Positions 45,504 to 56,615 of a stretch of 64,000 nucleotides of DNA are shown one piece after another (positions within the stretch are counted from its first letter, which is position 1; each line of letters begins with the position of its first letter). Below the pieces are notes generated by a model, which was not told the origin of the DNA, did not search any database, and was given only the letters and a program-made list of their open reading frames with translations. Position numbers and translations under genes: made by a program. Source of the DNA: Drechmeria coniospora (lineage: Eukaryota > Ascomycota > Sordariomycetes > Hypocreales > Ophiocordycipitaceae). Where the stretch lies: NCBI RefSeq assembly GCF_001625195.1, contig NC_054389.1, positions 1,178,001-1,242,000 of the forward strand, written 5' to 3'.

Positions 45504-47968
45504 ATGCCGCGCGATCGGCACACGACAACGGGCTACGAGCGACTCGCTCAGGCTGACCGGCTCAGCGATGATTCCGACGACGACGCCCTCGCCGAGTCCT
45601 CCCTCTCGCTCCAACCCGCCTCTGCTCCTCGCTTCGCGCCCATCTCCCAGCCTCGCCACCGATCCGGCATGGTCAGTCCCCGTCCCATCGCTACCAAGCC
45701 CAAGTTCCGTAAGCGGCTCGGCAGCAATGCTGGCGTCGACCTCAAGGCCATCAACGCTCGCCTCGAGCGTTGGGCCGACGAGATCGCCTCGCGCTTCAAG
45801 CGTGGCAAGGGCAGGCATCACGCTGCCGAGGAGGAACGATTGGAAATCCATCACTCCGTCTTCCAGACTCCCGACGGCGTCCATCCCATCACCGCCGAGG
45901 CCCTGGCCGAACCGCAAGATGGCTACATGAACAAAGCCGAGTTTGAGGTGATTGTGGAAAGCGTACGGTCTGCCATCCGCCAGGAGATTCATCCCAGCAT
46001 GATATCCCAGGGGAGCTCCGGCAGTTACTTTGCCCGCAACCCGGACGGTAAGATCGTTGGTGTCTTCAAGCCCAAGGACGAGGAGCCGTACGCCGCCGGA
46101 AATCCCAAATGGAACAAGTGGATACATCGGAATCTGTTTCCATGCTGCTTCGGGAGAGCATGGTAAGTCTACGTCCACGATGCATCCCCCGCCCGAGATC
46201 CAGCCTTCACCTTTGCCCCTCGACGGCTGCTAACTGCATCCGAAGCCTCATTCCCAATCTGTCCTACGTCAGCGAAGCGGCCGCCTACGTACTAGACTGC
46301 CAGCTTCGAACCCATCTCGTGCCGTACACCGAGGTCGTCTGGCTATCGTCAAAGTCCTTCCACTACCCTTTCTGGGACCGGCGAGGCTTCTCCCGCAAGA
46401 AGAAGCCTCTACCTGCCAAGCCGGGCAGTTTTCAAGTTTTCCTCCGTGGTTTCAAAGATGCCAACGTTTTCCTTCGGGAGAACCCGTGGCCGGACCAGTA
46501 CTGGTCCGGCTTCAGGACCAACGAGACGCATCGGAGCAAGAAAACACGGTGGACGGAAAACTGCCGACCCTCGACGTCGGGGACGCCCGAGGACCCGGAT
46601 CTCAGCGAGAACGAGCAGGCGAGCCCGGCAGACGAGCCGGTCGGGCCTCCCCGTTTTTCCTGGACAGAACCTCTCAAGCAGGCCTTTAGAGAAGAGCTCG
46701 AGAAGCTGGTCATCCTGGATTACATCATGAGGAACACGGACCGTGGACTCGACAACTGGATGGTCAAGGTTGACTGGGAGGCTGGCACCGTCTCGCTCGC
46801 GTCGGAGCCAGTGCACATGAACGTGGGCCCTGCATCGGAACAGGACAGTGTTCGACCCGTTCAATTGTCCCCTCTATCCTCCCCCCCCATGCGGGCCTCA
46901 GGTCCGTACAAGACGCAGAAACCCATGAATGCCTCCAGCGGGCGGACGGCGAAGAACGTGCCCCAGATCGAGGTGGGTGCCATCGACAACTCGCTGTCGT
47001 GGCCGTGGAAGCATCCCGATGCTTGGCGGAGGTGAGTTTCCGGCTCTCATCGTCCCGTGCCAGGAGGGATTCAATTTCTAACGTGAGATAGCTTCCCCTT
47101 TGGCTGGCTCTTCCTCCCCGTCGATCTCATCGGCCGCCCGTTCTCTCAAAAGACGCGAGACCACTTCCTCCCACTCCTCACCTCCACCGCATGGTGGAGC
47201 CAAACGCAGATGGCGCTCAAGAAGGTCTTCCAGATGGATGAGGACTTTCAGGATCGCATGTTTGCAAAGCAGATCGCAGTCATGAAAGGCCAGGCGTGGA
47301 ACGTGGTTGAGGCGCTCAAGACGCCCGACCACGGACCTCTCGAGCTCACGCGTCGGCCGAGGGTCTGCGTCTGGGACGACCTTGTCGACGTGCCCGTCGC
47401 CGTGCCCATGCGCGTGACGTCGTCGGAGCTCCGACGGGCGCGGAACATGCGTCCGTCGATGGACGAGGCTGATATTGCCAGCTCGGCCCCTTCCAGCCAC
47501 GTCCCGGTCGAGGATCTCCTCGGCCTCGCCAACTCCCCCGTTGGCATGCCGCACTCGGGGCGGTTCGAAACGCTCGGTCCCGGTGGGTTGGACGCGCCCC
47601 AGGCCCAGCAACACTCGACGGACATCGGCTCCAATGCCCAAGCGGGCGCCGATCAGCTCGTCGCGCCGCCCAAGATTCCATCGGGCATGCTGGATCCTTC
47701 ACGCGCTCTCAACGTGTACGAGCCTGACCGAAACAATAATCGCCAGCAGCGGCGGTACTCGTATGCCACCACAGCCACCCGTCGCACCAGTGGCAGCATC
47801 GCGCAGCAGCTCCACGGCGCCGACTCGCACGATCACCACTACACCGACGACCTTGAGGGAGACCTCGGCTATGCAGCCGCAGAGGGCCAGATGGATCACC
47901 AGCGCAAAGTCATCGTCGAGCGACTCGAGGCCGTCAAGAGCAGGAACCCTGTCTTCACATGGTGCTAG
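45504..47968 (+). CDS. LSB6: Type II phosphatidylinositol 4-kinase LSB6, 773 aa
   Basis: Exons 45504-46162, 46246-47031 and 47092-47968; introns of 83 and 60 nt, GT-AG. The enzyme phosphorylates phosphatidylinositol at the 4-position on endosome, vacuole or plasma membranes. Conserved elements are in order: glycine-rich loop QGSSGSYFARNPDGKIVGVF and the ATP-binding lysine in FKPKDEEPYAAGNPKW; a CCFGRAC motif like the palmitoylated cysteine cluster of type II kinases; the catalytic loop YIMRNTDRGLDNW (about residue 382); and the metal-binding GAIDNSLSWPWKHPDAWR (about residue 464). The third exon begins with SFPFGWLFLPVDLIGRPFS. An acidic Ser/Asp-rich N-terminus and a disordered C-terminus flank the kinase. 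All catalytic residues are present. The length fits filamentous-fungal orthologues better than yeast Lsb6 (about 600 aa). Confidence 0.95.
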
Positions 47969-49042
47969 TGACGCAAAAGTCGTTCGCCCTCCTCCCTCCC
48001 TCCTCCCCAGCTGCCCGGCCTCGGTTCCGAGTTCCGCGACGGCGCCCGCTCTCACAACCAGTCACAACGCCGTTCGTCATGCGATGCGGCGACGGTGCGG
48101 CCCTCTACCCGCCCGCATTCCTCTACAAAATGAGCTCACTTGCCTCTCGTTTCGGCACTGTTCATCCGGCTCCGGCAACAGTTGCATGACGGAATGTGAC
48201 TCGTCAGCCACCTTTCCTTCCGTTACGTGGCAGTTCGTTCCTTTCCAAGGTGTTTTCGTGCCCGACCAATAGACCAATGGGGAATTATAAAATCTGCCAA
48301 TCGGCCGCCTTGTTTCCTCCTCTTTGTGGTCGGCGTGCCAGGTGTTTGGGTTTTCATCTTTCAGAAGTTCATAGAACGAGCGGCGTGACCATTGGTCATT
48401 CGTTGAGCTTTTGTACATCCGGAAGTGACGATACTGTCGTACCGCCTGCTGTGGGGGTGCAACACCGTGGTCGCATTGTGCTCAAGATCGGTTGTCAATA
48501 CGGAGTATCTTGCATCATCACTCATGAGGGCAACGAAGAAATCCGCCCAAGGAGCATCGTGCGACACGTCTGATTCCCTGTGGCTCATCACAGCATGGCC
48601 GGCTGAGTTCCACTTCCAGTCCAGTCATGGTCTCGACCCTCCCGGAACCGAGCAGCGTTGTTACCCTCCTTCCCTTGCCTCGGTGATATTTCAGCGCAAC
48701 TTCCGGTATTGGTGCGGATTCTTCCATGCTTAAAAACTCCGGAGCTGGCTTTCTGGCCCCCACGCACTGGAGCCTGACAGCTTGGGTGCCAGGTGGACAA
48801 AACAACATGGCTGGACAAGGCCCCCCTCCCCCTGTATTAGGTATTCAGTGCCCTCCCACACACTCTTCCAAGTGTTGCCTAGCCCTGGGTGGCTATCAGT
48901 CCCTCAAAAGATCTAGGATCCTCCCTATGTCAGGCAATATTGCGATTTGCAATTCTCACACAACCTCCGTTTAGTTGCGCTCCAGGAAGCCACTTGCTAT
49001 GTTGCAGGCTCTCGTGCCATAACATACCCGTTGTAGTCATTC

Positions 49043-49059
49043 GGGGGGGGGGGGGGGGG
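49043..49059 (+). repeat. G17 homopolymer
   Basis: Seventeen consecutive G residues in intergenic DNA. It could form a G-quadruplex-type structure and is a likely spot for length error. Confidence 0.9.
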
Positions 49060-49651
49060 TATAACGTACGTACTTGCATTCTCGAAGGAGCACCGCTCGG
49101 CGGAGTTCTGAATCATTTCCGGCATTTCCCCGCCGAGTACATGACACATGGCTGAAATGCCAGCTGGGTCTGAGAAACATGGGTTCTATCCGGTATGGCA
49201 CTTATTTGTTTGCCCCAAGTAAGACAAAACGACGTGGTTGATCACTTGTTGCTCATGACTTATGACACCGTCGTTTGTTTGTTCTGTTAGACAATCGAAT
49301 GCCGAAGAAAAATGACAGGTACGGAGCGGGCACCTACGTGTGCCAAGAATGACGGCTGTTCCTATGTGTGCCCCGCACCGTGCCATGCAACGACGCGCAA
49401 TTCCATTTCCAGTATTGAACGTGAACCTTGCCCGTCGTGCATGACTTCCAAACACTAGCAGGGGGTGCGGAGGGGATGGGCGGCGTATTAGTTATTAGTA
49501 CTCCGTAATTACTTACTGTATACTTCGTAATCGTCTCTCCTATACGGTATACCACAGGGCCTTTTACAGGCCAGGGCAACAAAATCGTATCATGGTGTCC
49601 CTGAACCAAAACCCTCTGTCAACCTAGAAGCCCGCCTCTCAGGTAAACGTT

Positions 49652-49666
49652 GGGGGGGGGGGGGGG
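49652..49666 (+). repeat. G15 homopolymer
   Basis: Fifteen consecutive G residues, 600 bp from the G17 run, in the same gene-poor block. Confidence 0.9.
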
Positions 49667-50357
49667 CTGTAGGGCACCTGTACAGTACGGTTGTGTTGCC
49701 TGTCGACACTTCAGGCTTGTCTACTCTCCAACTTTGTGTGAAGGCGTGTACGTTTAGAAGATTGCCATAGGTGTGATGCTGGTCAGGATCAATGCTGTAG
49801 AGGACTGCCAGTTCCCACCAGTGGGTCGACATGGCGAGACCGGGTACTGTACTGTACACAACCCCGTCAATATTCCGCATTCAAGTCTTTGTTCATTCGT
49901 CGTCTGAGTCGAATATCAGATCATGTCCCTTCAGAAAGTGTCCATCTACACTCTTAGTATTTGGGATGAGCTATCGTGCGAAGGAGCAGGTTGTTTTGTT
50001 CCAAAACTTGGAACAGCACAACGTTTGCATGTCCTTGCTAGTCGTTGAGCGCGTCATTGCAGACGCAGCCAAGCATCCATCATGATATGGAGTTTTGGGT
50101 TCCGTTGTTCTTCGGCATCGACAGTATCAATCAAAAATTCAGAACCCAAGCGGAGTTTTCTTTAGCCCAAGCTGAGTTGGACGTGGACACCCGTGTGTGA
50201 GGCTGCATGACACCAAAGTTGCATACCCTGCTGGCTTCTGTGCCTGAATGATCTTCCCATGTTCATGGGGCACGGCGGTCTTGAGCGTGAGACGCCTGGC
50301 TTCCTTGTTATTCTCTCGCCCACGGGCCAAATTTGCAGCTTGGAAACCCCCGAGGCA

Positions 50358-50420
50358 TGCCTGACGTGCCTGACGTGCCTGACGTGGTGGCATGCCTGAA
50401 TGCCTGACGTGCCTGACGTG
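50358..50420 (+). repeat. 9-bp tandem repeat TGCCTGACG
   Basis: Three perfect copies of TGCCTGACG, an interruption (TGGTGGCATGCCTGAA), then two more copies. Intergenic; no coding role seen. Confidence 0.9.
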
Positions 50421-51265
50421 CATAGTTTCAGGTTACTTAACGGTGGTGCATTGAACCCGGAGTGGGGACTATTCCGTGAGTGCCAGCTCGTGGTCTTTGC
50501 GCAGTATCGCACGCAATCGAGCGTCGCTGCGGTTAGCCGCAGCAATGGCCAACATTGTCAACACTGGGGCCTCTCGCGCGTAACTCATGGTTATCAGCAA
50601 CAGATCTGTACAAGGATACTTCTTTCGTCAGCACTGGTTACACACACCGATGCTCTCTCGTACCACAGGACTTACCAGACCCATGCATGCGTCACCAACA
50701 TCCAGTTGATCTTTTCCACAGGCTTGAAGCACCACACAAGCTTGATTGGGAAGTGGTTCTGAAGGGAACGCAGTCTCCAGAGGCAACGTTGTCGGATCAA
50801 AGATAGGGAGCCATTTATAGTCGAAGTGGTTTTCGGAATACATCGCCTTGACTTTCCACAGTTGACCCGTTCCGTTTCTGTTTTTTTTTCCCCTCGGGTT
50901 CCTGCCTATCCCTATTCTCTCGTTGTATTTCATCGAGAAAGTCTCTTTCAGTCCGCAGAGCAGATTGTTTTCCAGCCAGAGCGTCGCATCCGTACAATAT
51001 TTTCGAATCGTTCCGGGAACTGGGGGAGTTGTTGTGCTGGGGTTGCCGGTTGGGTAGCATTTGGTTCGTCCGAAACAAGGTTTAGAGCTAATAACTCGTT
51101 GACAGGACCACATCTGGTTTCTCTTCTTGGCCCATTCCTCGAAAGAATACAGCCCCCGAGCTTGCAGCATATTTTTTTTGCAGGTCAAAGACGTGATTGA
51201 CATGGATTTGGGGTTCGAAATGGCTCCGCGGAACCAAACGAACGATGGGGCTGACATCAAGGCAG

Positions 51266-52732
51266 AGATGGAACTGCTCCTCTCGACGAGTCCTTTGCAG
51301 AAACTGTCGCATTCTCCGGTCGAATATTCCAGAAGTACGCCTTGAAAAACGACGTCTACTTTGCGCCAATTGATGAGGTCGGTTGCAGGCGGTTTCCGAA
51401 ATGTCGTTGTCGACATGGCAACTGATGATGGGATTTTAGGATGAGATCGAACGACTGGAGCTAATGCACGCTACGCTCAGAGGAGTCTTCGATAACCGAC
51501 TGTTATTTCCACCCATCTTGTCACCGAGAAGAATACTCGATTGCGGCTGTGGAGCTGGCGGCTGGGCAGTTGAGGTGGCGAGAAAATTTCCCAAATGTGA
51601 GGTACGTTCCGTGGGTCGGTTTGGGCGTCTCCTCCCACCGCAGCGCCGAGGGTCTTTCCCTGGCCAAGCTCTCAAGATACTCCTTAGCTTGGCAGAGAAA
51701 AAACCAAGTGCTGGGCGGCGAGGGAGAAAGCCAGGCTCGTGACTGTGTGTTGTGCTCGTCAGCTTGTTGAGATTCGAAAGCAGGTTCTAGGGATCGACGT
51801 TAGCCCTCACATGGTTCCAGACGATACGCCCAACAATCTCGAAATACAAATTGACGATCTGAACAAAAAGCAAAGCATCCTCCCGTCCGCTGCCACGACG
51901 GCCGTTTGGCTAATTGTGTCTTGACAGGTTCACCTTTCCTCCCGACCACTTCGACCTCGTACATAGCCAGATGGTGGTTGGTGGGATCCACGCGGATCGG
52001 TGGAGGAATTATATAGGAGACATTCTTCGCGTTCTCCAGCCCGGAGGATGGTGCCAGACAGTCGAGATATACTACAACGCTCAGTCGGACAACGGAAGAC
52101 TGGAACGAGGCGAGCAGTGATGAAGACTTGATGAAGGGAGGAAGACGGCTGCTGATGACGTGCAAGGGATAGATCACGCGCTTTCGAAATGGTCGAGCCT
52201 CTATCTCGGCGCTCTGCATCCTCGAAAGGACCCTCGAGCGCCGATGCAAATCCCAAACTGGATGAGGAGCGCCGGGTTCACGGATGTCGAATCAAGACTG
52301 CTGACGATGCCAATGTGCGCGTGGCCAAAAGGTAGCACACTCTTCCCTCGGCTGAGACGTCGTCTAAGGATTCGACGGTGATGCTGACGGTGTCGTAGCC
52401 GCGCGAGACCATGCCATCGGCGAGGCCAACGGTGAGAACGTGGCTCGGCTTCTGCGCTCGCTGGCTTTGTATCCGTTCACCCAGATGAAAGGGTCTGTCA
52501 GAGACGTCCTCGCAGCCAGGTCGCGTTGATGTGGTGAAAGCAGCTGACGAGTGGCCGCCCGCAGCATGACGAAGGAAGATTTCGAGGCTCTCATCGAGCA
52601 GGCCATTGCCGAGGCCCACGACCCCTCATTCAAGGCACGAGAATTTCATGCAACTCAGAAAAAGTAGTAGGAGAGGACGACTGTCGACGTTGGCTGACGC
52701 TTTGTCATTCACAGGCATACTTTCCACTGTAG
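51266..52732 (+). CDS. UMTA-type SAM-dependent methyltransferase, 5' end unresolved
   Basis: Family-consistent exons: 51266-51377, 51440-51601, 51784-51869, 51928-52109, 52173-52331, 52399-52492, 52565-52634 and 52715-52732 (stop). Motif I is RRILDCGCGAGGWAVEVA, binding S-adenosylmethionine, followed by VLGIDVSPHMVPDDTPNN and FPPDHFDLVHSQMVVGGI, then LRVLQPGGWCQTVEIYYNAQ, ENVARLLRSLALYPFTQ and a final AYFPL. This is the secondary-metabolism-linked methyltransferase family often called UMTA or LaeA-like. The summed exons after the first give 257 codons with no internal stop. However, three introns (51870-51927, 52110-52172 and 52635-52714) begin with GC instead of GT. The first coding exon with the ATG was not found, so the gene may be intact with unusual introns or decaying. 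The 51602-51783 intron has an alternative acceptor 21 nt upstream in frame. Confidence 0.7.
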
Positions 52733-54589
52733 GTGCTCCACCATCGATCCGGCAATGGGCTGGCGAGAAGGGACGTCGGCAACAGAAGCACTGAAAACAT
52801 GCCTTCAGATACGTTTGCATCGGTAGAAAGCCCCAGCGATAAGAGCCACGCAGGCCGACGAGACGAACCGCGGCGGCGGAGCCGCAGCCGTGCAACTTCA
52901 AGCGACCGTGGTCGACGGATTCCGCGTACCATTGATTATGGAGAAGGTCCGATGTCATGAAGCCGGGATTCTGGGGTGGAATTAAATGCCAACGTCGGTC
53001 GAGATTCGAATCAAGTGAATAATACAAGGAAATAAGAGAGGGGTGGGCTGGTGGCGAACGGTCCGAAAGGGTTTCGAGGAAGTGGCAGTGATGGTGTACG
53101 GCTCTTGCCGCCAACGAAAGATGTCCATCTTCGCAGGGTACGTACTTTGAAGGGGCGTGGGTGACGCAACATGAGAAAATAGGTAGTCACAGAACGAGCT
53201 GGTAGGCTGTGGGGAGAGCAGAAACGAGTATGGGAAGAGAAAGAAAGGAGTGGAAACGTTGCATTCTGGAGCAGTATCGTCATCCTCGCCACGGACGAAG
53301 CGCGACCTAAACAGACGATGAAGGACTACGACGACAAAATTCTAGCACCACCCATCCATGGGCGTAATGTTGACGGATCGACGCAGCTTCGGACGGAGGT
53401 CGAGGTCAACGGCTCCGTTCTGGGGATTTGGGGTCCAGTTCCAGTGTCCCGCAGCTTACCAAGCTCAGAGGCCAAAGGAGATCTACGGCGGACCTGGACC
53501 GTACGGCAGACTTGGTGGTGCATGGGAATCGCGTGACGAAGATTGCATCAACTCCAACAGCTGCAGATATCAGGAGGTGTTGTCCACGGGATACTTGCGA
53601 CATTGTGATGGCTGCCGCGCGACAAAGAACATCCAAAAAAGATGGATCATAGCATGGGAAAATGTATTGTATACGCCGAGTTAGCGTCGGAGCGAGGGTC
53701 AGCAAAAGCATCAAATATATGACGATGGCCTGGGACCAACAGGGAGATGATGCAGCATTCTTCGATTTCGAGGCATGTGTTGAACGCACTTTGCTGCGCT
53801 GCAGTGACTTGTTCGCCCATGAAGGATACGCCCTCCACTGATCTCAAGGCTTGTACTTGTTCCCTTGCCTTGTACTCGGCGCTTGACAGCTCTATCTCAT
53901 GGAGTTTACGTACTAATCTAGTACTCTGTACGTAGTACAGTTGGGGCATCATTTACATGTACATGTGATGTGGACAGGTGCACCTACAGTACTTGGTAGG
54001 CACTGTACTGTAGCAGGCACTGCAGGTGTACAGCATGCTTCGTACGGAGTATTGCGTGTACTAAGTAGTATCTTTGGTGACCGACCCAGCTGCGTCCAAC
54101 GGCATTATTATTGATTTACGGAGCACGGAGTAATACTCCGTACATCTACTGTACCGTACAACAACCATAGTAATACTCTGCTGCACACCTGCTGAGGCTG
54201 CTGTACACCTGCTGTAAGTAAGTACAGTCACTAGACAAAAATGACGAGTCAATGTTGGTAGGGCTACTGCTACGAAGTGAATGGTCACTTTTGCCACCCC
54301 ACTATTATACTCCGTACTGTACTAGTACCGTACGGGTGGTGTAGATGTAATACTTGTACAGTGTACGGAGTACGGAGTATTACTCCATACTTCGTATTCC
54401 GTACTTTTGATACAGCTCGGCCAGATCCCCTTCCAGCCAAGCCTTCTTGTAGCTCCGCAAGCCAATCAGGAGCTTCACAGAAAAACCTCAGCTGGTTCGG
54501 GTTCATTCATCCTCGTCCGTACTGTACAGATTCCCACTCGCCACCCCATCTCGACATCTTTTCGACAGTTTCCCTGCCCAAACGAATCG
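52733..54589. other. Intergenic, no gene supported
   Basis: 52,733-53,720 has only short frames without domains. 53,910-54,420 has motif-rich sequence (TACGGAGTATT, TACTCCGTA and GTAC words), directly upstream of the AIM41 leader. No RNA gene or element seen. Confidence 0.5.
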
Positions 54590-55204
54590 ATGGCTCCTCG
54601 GCCGTCGCAAACCGTCTTGAAGGCCCTGCGCTGGACCCAGCCGACGAGGCAGCTCCACTGCTCGGCACAGACTACCTCACGAGGACCGACGCAACGATGG
54701 CGACTCTACTCGACCGCGTCCCAAGATGGGGCGCCTCCCTTCCTCCAGAAGCTCAAGGGTGACCTCAAAGCGGCGATGCGAGCCAAGGATGCGCCCCGGT
54801 TGTCGGTCCTTCGGGCCATCATGTCTGCCAATCTCAATGCCTCCAAGACGGCGACGCCGATTTCGACAGACGTCCAGCTCGTCGCGCTTGTACGAAAAAT
54901 TCAAAAGGCCGCCCACGACGCCGCCGCCGAGGCAAAGGCCGTCGGAAGGCAGGATCTTGTCGACAAGGAGAACGAGCAGGCGCGAATCCTGGAAGCATAC
55001 ATCTCGGAGAGCGGCGTCCAGTCGCTGGGCGAGGCTGAGCTCAAGGGTCTCGTCGAGAATGCCGTCGAGGCATCCGTGAGCGCCGGCACTGCGGCCAAGT
55101 CGCTCGTCGGAGACGTCATGAAGCGGCTGACGAGTGCCCTCGAGGGCAAAGACGTGGACAGGAAACGGGTGGCCAAGCTAGTCAAGGAGCTGACAAGCCC
55201 GTGA
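54590..55204 (+). CDS. AIM41: Mitochondrial Aim41 / YqeY-like (GatB-tail) protein, 204 aa
   Basis: Single exon. The N-terminus is basic and Ser/Thr/Gln-rich (MAPRPSQTVLKALRWTQPTR, then RGPTQRWRLYSTAS), consistent with a mitochondrial presequence whose cleavage site would precede about residue 50. The body is the helical YqeY domain: FLQKLKGDLKAAMRAKDAPR, LSVLRAIMSANLNASKT, VALVRKIQKAAHDAAAEA, GRQDLVDKENEQARILEAYI, and a C-terminal segment GDVMKRLTSALEGKDVDRKR. Related bacterial domains are tied to tRNA-dependent amidotransferase GatB tails. The yeast protein AIM41 has only a mitochondrial-inheritance phenotype. Start at 54,590 was chosen because the longer in-frame upstream sequence lacks presequence character. 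Length fits the family. Confidence 0.9.
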   Translation: MAPRPSQTVLKALRWTQPTRQLHCSAQTTSRGPTQRWRLYSTASQDGAPPFLQKLKGDLKAAMRAKDAPRLSVLRAIMSANLNASKTATPISTDVQLVALVRKIQKAAHDAAAEAKAVGRQDLVDKENEQARILEAYISESGVQSLGEAELKGLVENAVEASVSAGTAAKSLVGDVMKRLTSALEGKDVDRKRVAKLVKELTSP

Positions 55205-55722
55205 GCGTCAAAGGCACCTTGGTGTCGTCCTGTGTATGAATATGGCAACGCTGTACAAGTATGATGGAGCCTTCCCGACCACTGCTCTAGATTTAATCTT
55301 CCCGCGTAATTGTGCTGCGCAATGTCTATGCGGATGGCTCAAGGACAAGGAAGAGCGGCTTCAGATGTTCCACGAACCCAGTCACGATGGCCATGCTCCT
55401 GTGGCGAGTTCGAGGCACTTTGAATTGGAGACGGGGAGTGGGGGCCTGGCTATCTTGCTTGGTGTGAATGCTTTCTCATCGCAGCCTCCCAACCTGAGAG
55501 TGGTGGACTCATCATGGCCTCTTCGCCGAAGCCCCACCTGGCGAAGAGTAAGTACAAGTGATCGGGAGCTTCAACCCCGCCGCAGCACAAGGTCAGAGCT
55601 GCTACGTGACTCACACAGTTCGTCTCACACAGTTCGTCACTCGACAGCATCGTTGTCTGATCCGAGCTGCTGATTGCATTGCGTATTCGAATTCCACACA
55701 GACAGCACAACTCATCGGTCAA
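55205..55722. other. Short intergenic region
   Basis: 518 bp between AIM41 and the RidA-like gene, same direction. Contains TTCGTCTCACACAG/GTTCGTCAC direct repetition near 55,618-55,638. No gene is supported and no dispersed TACGGAGTA motif is seen. Confidence 0.55.
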
Positions 55723-56183
55723 ATGGCGCGCAACATCAGTTCGGGGTCTGCATTTGAGGCGGACATTGGGTACTCCAGAGCGGTCATCGTCGACGATTGG
55801 ATCGAGATCTCTGGAACTACAGGGTATCTCTCTACCATTTGGCTCGCTTCCGACCGGTCGAATGGCTGACACGACGTACGCGTTCGCCGTAGCTACAACT
55901 ACCAGACAGGGGCCATCTCACCAGACGTTGCAGAGCAGGCCGAGCAGGCGCTCCAAAACATCGACGCTGCCCTCCGGCGGGCTCCAGCATCGGCGACGTC
56001 GTCCGCGTCAGGTACATGTTGCCCGACCGCAATGATTTCCCTACGACGTGGCCGGTGCTGAGAAAGTGGTTTGGCGAGGTCCGCCCGGCGGCGACGATGG
56101 TCGAGTCGGGGCTTATGAAGGAGGAGATGAAGATTGAAATCGAGGTGACGGCCAAGAGGGGTTGCGGTGTGATGAGACGGTGA
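55723..56183 (+). pseudogene. RidA/YjgF-family gene with an apparent frameshift
   Basis: Exon 55723-55823, 69-nt intron (GTATCT to CCGTAG), and a second exon 55893-56183. The product starts MARNISSGSAFEADIGYSRA and continues GYNYQTGAISPDVAEQAEQ, ALQNIDAALRR, then needs a different frame for SSIGDVVRVRYMLPDRNDF, FGEVRPAATMVESGL and MKIEIEVTAKRG. RidA proteins hydrolyse reactive enamine/imine intermediates; the C-terminal segments match that family well. The break lies at about 55,976-55,986, where one base is missing relative to a continuous frame (total 392 nt, not a multiple of 3). No splice site explains it. Either a young pseudogene or a base-calling error in the GGCGGGC run; the rest shows no stop codons. 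Confidence 0.7.
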
Positions 56184-56615
56184 TGCGTTGTAGGCCTCGC
56201 TCCACACCATCGGCTTGCCCGTTGAGGCTTTACTATGAGCATGGCCGTTTGGGATGTGTATTCCTGATGAATGGTGAGCCCAAGTGACTATTTCCACAAG
56301 CAGGCGTCCATTCGACCGCCCATGGGTCCGTAGATTCGACGCGCGTTCCGGCCATCCGGATGTTGGGAGGGATTCCGATCCGGGACCGAGGTATTATTAT
56401 CAAGGCGGGGCCGCACTTCCATCGGAGCGTCTTTGTGCCGCGTGCCGATCAAGGAGCCAATGAACCGACGTCATAACTTGCCGACGTCGTCAAAACTTCA
56501 GATCAGATCAAGGAATCATCCAGCACGAACAACACAGCACACGACGCAATACTCTGTACGGCGCACGCGATTCCAAGACAGAGACGCAGGACTCAACGCA
56601 GAATTTCTCGACACC
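56184..56615. other. Short intergenic region, oxidoreductase promoter
   Basis: 432 bp between the RidA-like gene and the MDR oxidoreductase, same strand. Nothing beyond presumed promoter sequence is seen. Confidence 0.55.

Larger units (their letters stand above)
47969..51252. other. Gene-poor block with homopolymer G runs
   Basis: The first 200 bp are probably LSB6 3' untranslated sequence. After that the GC content drops relative to neighbouring genes. It contains G17 (49,043-49,059), G15 (49,652-49,666), a TGCCTGACG tandem array, and only a few TACTCCGTA-type motifs (49,499-49,540). No gene recognised; a 262-codon minus frame (50,628-51,416) overlaps the methyltransferase antisense and is not accepted. 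Confidence 0.5.

Noticed and set aside
50628..51416. 262-codon minus-strand frame
   Set aside because: Overlaps the methyltransferase 5' region in antisense and has no recognisable domain. Its length in moderate-GC DNA is notable, so transcript data could revive it.
47969..53720. RIP-type (C to T) decay in the gene-poor block
   Set aside because: The methyltransferase frames lack the many TAA/TAG stops and TpA excess that RIP would create, and GC donors are not a product of C to T change.
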